DNA of 22,957 nt from JAHOYW01 sp964515915 (GTDB lineage: Bacteria > Verrucomicrobiota > Lentisphaeria > Victivallales > Victivallaceae): positions 1 to 22,957 of the forward strand of contig CAZEXM010000030.1 in assembly GCA_964515915.1 (NCBI GenBank), written 5' to 3'. The notes under the pieces were generated by a model. It was not told the DNA's origin. It did no database searches and was given only the letters and a program-made list of their open reading frames with translations. Position numbers and translations under genes: made by a program. This document shows, one piece after another, positions 22,409-22,957 of the stretch. The first letter of the stretch is position 1. Each line of letters opens with the position of its first letter.

Positions 22409-22829
22409 CTATTTCATTTGCGCGAGGAATTCGACGGCGGCATCCGCCGCGCTTTCAATCTCCTGTTTACGGTGAGCGGTGGAGACGAAATTCAGTTCAA
22501 ATTGAGACGGCGACATATATATTCCGCGGCTCAACATGTGCCGGTAATAAGCGGCAAAAAGTTCGGTATTGCAGCTTTTGACGTCTTCGAGATTATTGAT
22601 ATGCTCCTTCGCTGTAAAAAACAAAGTAAAAACACCGCCGTAAGCTTGACAGTGAACAGCCAGTTTATTTTTTTGCGCATAATGATTCGTTTTATCGGCA
22701 AATATCTTCGCCAATGCCGCTGTTTCGGGGTAAGGATTCAGTTCCCTGAGGGTTTTCAAAGTCGCGATTCCCGCCGCCGCCGGGAATATGTTTACACGCG
22801 CGCGCAAAAAGTTTTTCTGAAATCGTCAT
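22409..22829 (-). pseudogene. hemL: Glutamate-1-semialdehyde aminomutase with internal deletion
   Basis: The N-terminus (MTISEKLFARACKHIPGG, from ATG at 22829) matches HemL starts. About 18 codons later the sequence jumps to the last third of HemL in another frame: AAAGIATLKTLRELNPYPETAA, then GGVFTLFFT, SCNTELFAAYYRHMLSRGIYMSPSQFE, and FVSTAHRKQEIESAADAA to the stop at 22409. The joint lies in GGCGGCGGCGG (about 22771-22781). About 285 of roughly 430 codons are absent, including the PLP lysine and its surroundings, and the frame changes. HemL makes 5-aminolevulinate for heme and corrinoid synthesis; this copy cannot. It may be a real deletion by slippage at GGC repeats, or an assembly collapse. 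Upstream is an AT-rich leader with repeat-like sequence. Confidence 0.8.
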
Positions 22830-22855
22830 TGATAATAAGCCTTTTCTTTTAAAAA

Positions 22856-22887
22856 ATTGAACGTCCAACATCGAACATCGAATAATA
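22856..22887. repeat. Repeat-like sequence with CATCGAA direct repeats
   Basis: The minus strand reads ATTCGATGTTCGATG followed by TTGGACGTTCAATT. Direct CATCGAA repeats are visible on the plus strand (22869-22882). From memory, such sequences are dispersed in many draft genomes of this broad group and give false peptides like RCSMxDVQ. Here they lie just upstream of the broken hemL. Confidence 0.45.
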
Positions 22888-22914
22888 AATAAAAAAAACA
22901 CGGCTAGCAGTCTG

Positions 22915-22949
22915 TCGGACTTTGGGAATCGTCGCGAAAAATTGTCCGA
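22915..22949. repeat. Short inverted repeat at the window end
   Basis: TCGGAC (22915-22920) and GTCCGA (22944-22949) are perfect 6-bp arms around 23 nt. The arms are short, so this could be chance or the edge of a repeat that continues beyond the window. Confidence 0.3.
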
Positions 22950-22957
22950 ATAAAGCG

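Noticed and set aside
22409..22807. Independent 132-aa protein starting MRARVNIF
   Set aside because: The start lies within the N-terminal part of hemL in a wrong frame. The recognisable part begins at AAAGIATL and is the C-terminus of the deleted gene.
22692..22901. 69-aa gene starting at 22901
   Set aside because: Its first 24 residues come from repeat-like DNA, the middle is the true HemL N-terminus from 22829, and the rest is the shifted frame after the deletion.

Overview
The window is 22,957 bases of moderate GC content. It looks like a scaffold from an anaerobic member of the PVC superphylum, most like Lentisphaerota (Victivallales-type). This is inference. It rests on the pseudopilin N-terminus (FTIIELL) joined to a LamG domain, the zinc-ribbon-repeat membrane protein, the ROK and LacI sugar-type regulators, the oxygen-sensitive class III ribonucleotide reductase and the membrane pyrophosphatase. 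Two runs of exactly ten Ns (14796-14805 and 20561-20570) fall inside conserved genes. They look like fixed-length scaffolding placeholders from a draft or metagenome assembly.

Layout. (1) 145-3288 (+): a pseudopilin-like LamG protein, then a membrane protein with four tandem pairs of zinc ribbons. (2) 3381-4538 (-): a ROK-family repressor. (3) 4972-7984 (+): class III RNR behind tandem NrdR boxes. The NrdD polypeptide (665 aa) stops before its glycyl-radical domain. That domain is a separate 51-aa gene 51 nt downstream, followed by a terminator with a duplicated 3' half and then nrdG. (4) 8156-9166 (-): a LacI-type regulator, then 463 bp without a gene. (5) 9630-10820 (+): a CPA-type cation/proton antiporter whose 3' end overlaps a convergent gene (10790-12577, -) for a MurQ/GCKR-like double-SIS protein. 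(6) 19090-12882 (-): a tight five-gene run, lysS - icd - EIIA/CBS protein - ArsB/NhaD-type transporter - SGNH hydrolase, with gaps of 6-35 nt. (7) 19245-21535 (+): hppA, interrupted by an N gap, with a clear terminator. (8) 22829-21663 (-): a decayed zone holding an internally deleted hemL and a RelE/ParE-like toxin with a lost start codon and a frameshift, overlapping an intact HTH antitoxin.

How the parts fit. NrdD, the small radical-domain protein and NrdG would together form one anaerobic dNTP-synthesis system under NrdR control. The pyrophosphatase carries residues of the K+-dependent, probably Na+-transporting group. With the two cation transporters and the EIIA/CBS regulator, this suggests a cell that uses sodium or proton gradients. 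The most unusual element is the physical split of NrdD exactly inside its C-terminal zinc site. Next are the double-lesion toxin and the out-of-frame deletion in hemL.
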